Below, one piece after another: positions 51,530 through 52,660 of a DNA stretch of 52,660 bases. The position numbers and the translations under genes are program-made. Location of the stretch: the NCBI GenBank assembly GCA_947383145.1, contig CANDCH010000015.1:1-52660 (forward strand). Reading direction: 5' to 3'. Within the stretch, counting starts at the first letter, position 1. Each line of letters starts with the position of its first letter. This DNA is from an uncultured bacterium. GTDB taxonomy: Bacteria > Bacillota > Clostridia > Oscillospirales > Oscillospiraceae. The notes beneath the pieces were generated by a model, which saw only the letters and a program-made list of their open reading frames with translations, made no database searches and was not told the DNA's origin.

Positions 51530-51701
51530 ACCTGTGAGCAGGGCTTTCTTTTTGTGCGTATTTTACGGGGTGCGCCCAAAAACCCTGGTTCCCACCGGGA
51601 CCACAGGGAGGCAATGCGCCGGCCCCCCGCAAGCGTTTGCAATGGGCGTACCGCGCCCATTTCCAGCGCCGGAGCCGGCAAAGGCTTCCGGCGCTTTTTT
51701 G
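51530..51701 (+). promoter_or_regulatory. Structured leader with intrinsic terminator before rpmG
   Basis: A leader of about 200 bases with several hairpins: CCCTG/CAGGG arms with an inner CCC/GGG (51584-51609), AATGGGCG/CGCCCATT (51641-51662), and a terminator (51665-51676 with 51683-51695, one bulge) followed by six T. A terminator inside the leader, 33 bases before rpmG, implies regulated read-through. I do not recognise a known riboswitch or ribosomal-protein leader class. Confidence 0.7.
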
Positions 51702-51733
51702 CTGGAGGCCAAATTCAAAAGGAGGTGCCGAGA

Positions 51734-51898
51734 ATGGCGAAAGCCGGAAACCGTGTGAAGGTCGTGCTGCGCTGCTCCGAGTGCAAGCAGCGCAACTACA
51801 ACACCAAGAAGAATAAGCGCAATACCACCGAGCGCCTGGAGCTCAACAAGTACTGCCCCTTCTGCAGGAAGCACACCAAGCACACCGAAACCAAGTAA
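51734..51898 (+). CDS. rpmG: Ribosomal protein L33, zinc-binding form
   Basis: A 54-residue protein of the large ribosomal subunit. CSECKQRNY and CPFCRKH provide the four Cys of the zinc-binding (C+) type. AAGGAGG lies eight bases before ATG 51734. It is the first gene of rpmG-secE-nusG, a common order in Firmicutes. It lies behind a leader with its own terminator. Confidence 0.95.
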   Translation: MAKAGNRVKVVLRCSECKQRNYNTKKNKRNTTERLELNKYCPFCRKHTKHTETK

Positions 51899-51934
51899 TG
51901 GGCGCCGCTCACAAGGAAAGAAGGGTAAACGTTA

Positions 51935-52222
51935 ATGTCTGAACAGGAAAAGCGGGACAACGCGCCGCAGGAGTCCTCCGGCTCCGACAAGAAGGACAAG
52001 GCCCCCAAGGAGAAGAAGAAGGAAAAGAAGCCCAACCGCGTCCTGCGCTGGCTGAAGGATCTGAAGGGTGAGCTGAAGAAAGTCACCTGGCCCACCGCCA
52101 AGGACACCCTGAAAAACGTGGGCATCGTCATCCTGTGCGTCATCATCGTGGGCGTCTTCATCTGGGTGTTCGACTTCCTGGCCCGCGCGGTGATCGACGC
52201 CCTGCTCCAGCTCTTCGGTTAA
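51935..52222 (+). CDS. secE: Preprotein translocase subunit SecE
   Basis: An essential part of the SecYEG protein-export channel, 95 residues. A long, highly charged N-terminal extension (to about residue 35, KEKKKEKKP) precedes the conserved amphipathic helix LKDLKGELKKVTWPTAKDT and a single membrane helix (about 62-88). The single helix is the usual Gram-positive form. GAAAGAAGGG precedes the ATG. Confidence 0.94.
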   Translation: MSEQEKRDNAPQESSGSDKKDKAPKEKKKEKKPNRVLRWLKDLKGELKKVTWPTAKDTLKNVGIVILCVIIVGVFIWVFDFLARAVIDALLQLFG

Positions 52223-52227
52223 GCCCC

Positions 52228-52660
52228 ATGGCGGACGAACTGAAGTGGTATGTGGCCCACACCTACTCCGGCTATGAGAACACCGTGGCCGTGTCCATCG
52301 AGCAGGCTGTGGAAAACCGCAATATGCACGACCTCATCGCCGAGGTGTCCATCCCCCTGGAGACCGTCACCGAGATCACCGACAACGGCCCCAAAACCGT
52401 GGAGCGCAAGGTCTTCCCCGGCTATGTGCTGGTGAAAATGGTCATGACCGACGAGACCTGGCATCTGGTGCGCAACATCCGGGGCGTCACCGGCTTTGTG
52501 GGCGCGGCCAACAAGGCCATCCCCCTCACCGAGGAGGAAATCGCCGCCCTGGGCGTGGAAAAGCGCGAGGTGGTGGTGGGCTACGCCGTGGGCGACAGCG
52601 TGAAAATCACCGACGGCGCCCTGGCCTCCTTCATCGGCACGGTGGAGGAGCTGGACACCG
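52228..52660 (+). CDS. nusG: Transcription factor NusG (cut by window end)
   Basis: The transcription elongation and antitermination factor. The first 144 residues are visible: KWYVAHTYSGYENTVA, FPGYVLVKMVM, RNIRGVTGFVG (NGN domain) and the start of the KOW domain (YAVGDSVKITDG). ATG 52228 is five bases after the secE stop, and no purine-rich ribosome binding site precedes it, so translation is probably coupled to secE. The 3' end lies beyond the window. Confidence 0.95.
   Translation, partial: MADELKWYVAHTYSGYENTVAVSIEQAVENRNMHDLIAEVSIPLETVTEITDNGPKTVERKVFPGYVLVKMVMTDETWHLVRNIRGVTGFVGAANKAIPLTEEEIAALGVEKREVVVGYAVGDSVKITDGALASFIGTVEELDT

Overview
The window looks like a chromosomal segment of a high-GC, Gram-positive-type anaerobe of the Oscillospiraceae (Flavonifractor/Lawsonibacter/Intestinimonas kind). 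This is inferred from GGAGG ribosome binding sites, TTGACA-17-TATAAT promoters, S-layer-homology (SLH) proteins, a SAM-I riboswitch before metK, an AgrC/AgrA-type pair, FeoA/FeoB and acetate kinase. No rRNA, tRNA or CRISPR array was seen.

Region 1 (1-3966) is a graveyard of mobile DNA. It holds a SMI1/KNR4 immunity-gene stub, a 3'-truncated IS1182-type transposase, two small Cro/C1-type regulators, a dense cluster of CGGCAACC octamers, a mirrored pair of divergent promoters, a frameshifted VRR-NUC nuclease and a PemK/MazF toxin that has lost its N-terminus. Region 2 (3967-10806) has three small zinc-ribbon or membrane proteins, then an SLH-anchored esterase and a membrane-bound GH3 glycosidase. 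Region 3 (10810-17006, minus) is a complete F-type ATP synthase operon without a separate delta gene: the alpha subunit carries a delta-like C-terminal domain at its N-terminus, and subunit c has a signal-peptide-like extension.

Region 4 (17196-25726) encodes a duplicated PF06541-type membrane protein, a DUF2971 protein, and a MacA/MacB-like adaptor, ATPase and permease followed by a large SLH protein. Region 5 (25893-30291) has asnS, a YbaK-type deacylase, a coiled-coil protein and a MATE exporter. Region 6 (30306-34569) is the most intriguing. A heterodimeric BmrC/BmrD-like ABC exporter is preceded by two tandem cassettes, each made of a perfect promoter, a 34-codon peptide gene and a terminator. 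The two peptides share their C-terminal sequence, and the exporter has no room for a promoter of its own after the second terminator. This resembles ribosome-mediated attenuation of a drug exporter.

Region 7 (34609-42732) contains fucO, an AgrC/LytTR two-component system, a second MATE exporter, the SAM-I riboswitch with metK, and an O-antigen-ligase-like protein. Region 8 (42738-50813) contains feoAB, a surface 5'-nucleotidase, a rhomboid-like protein with a zinc-ribbon tail, tmcAL and ackA, with two copies of a structured repeat whose stems covary. Region 9 (51007-52660) has ruvX and then rpmG-secE-nusG behind a leader with its own terminator; nusG runs off the window.
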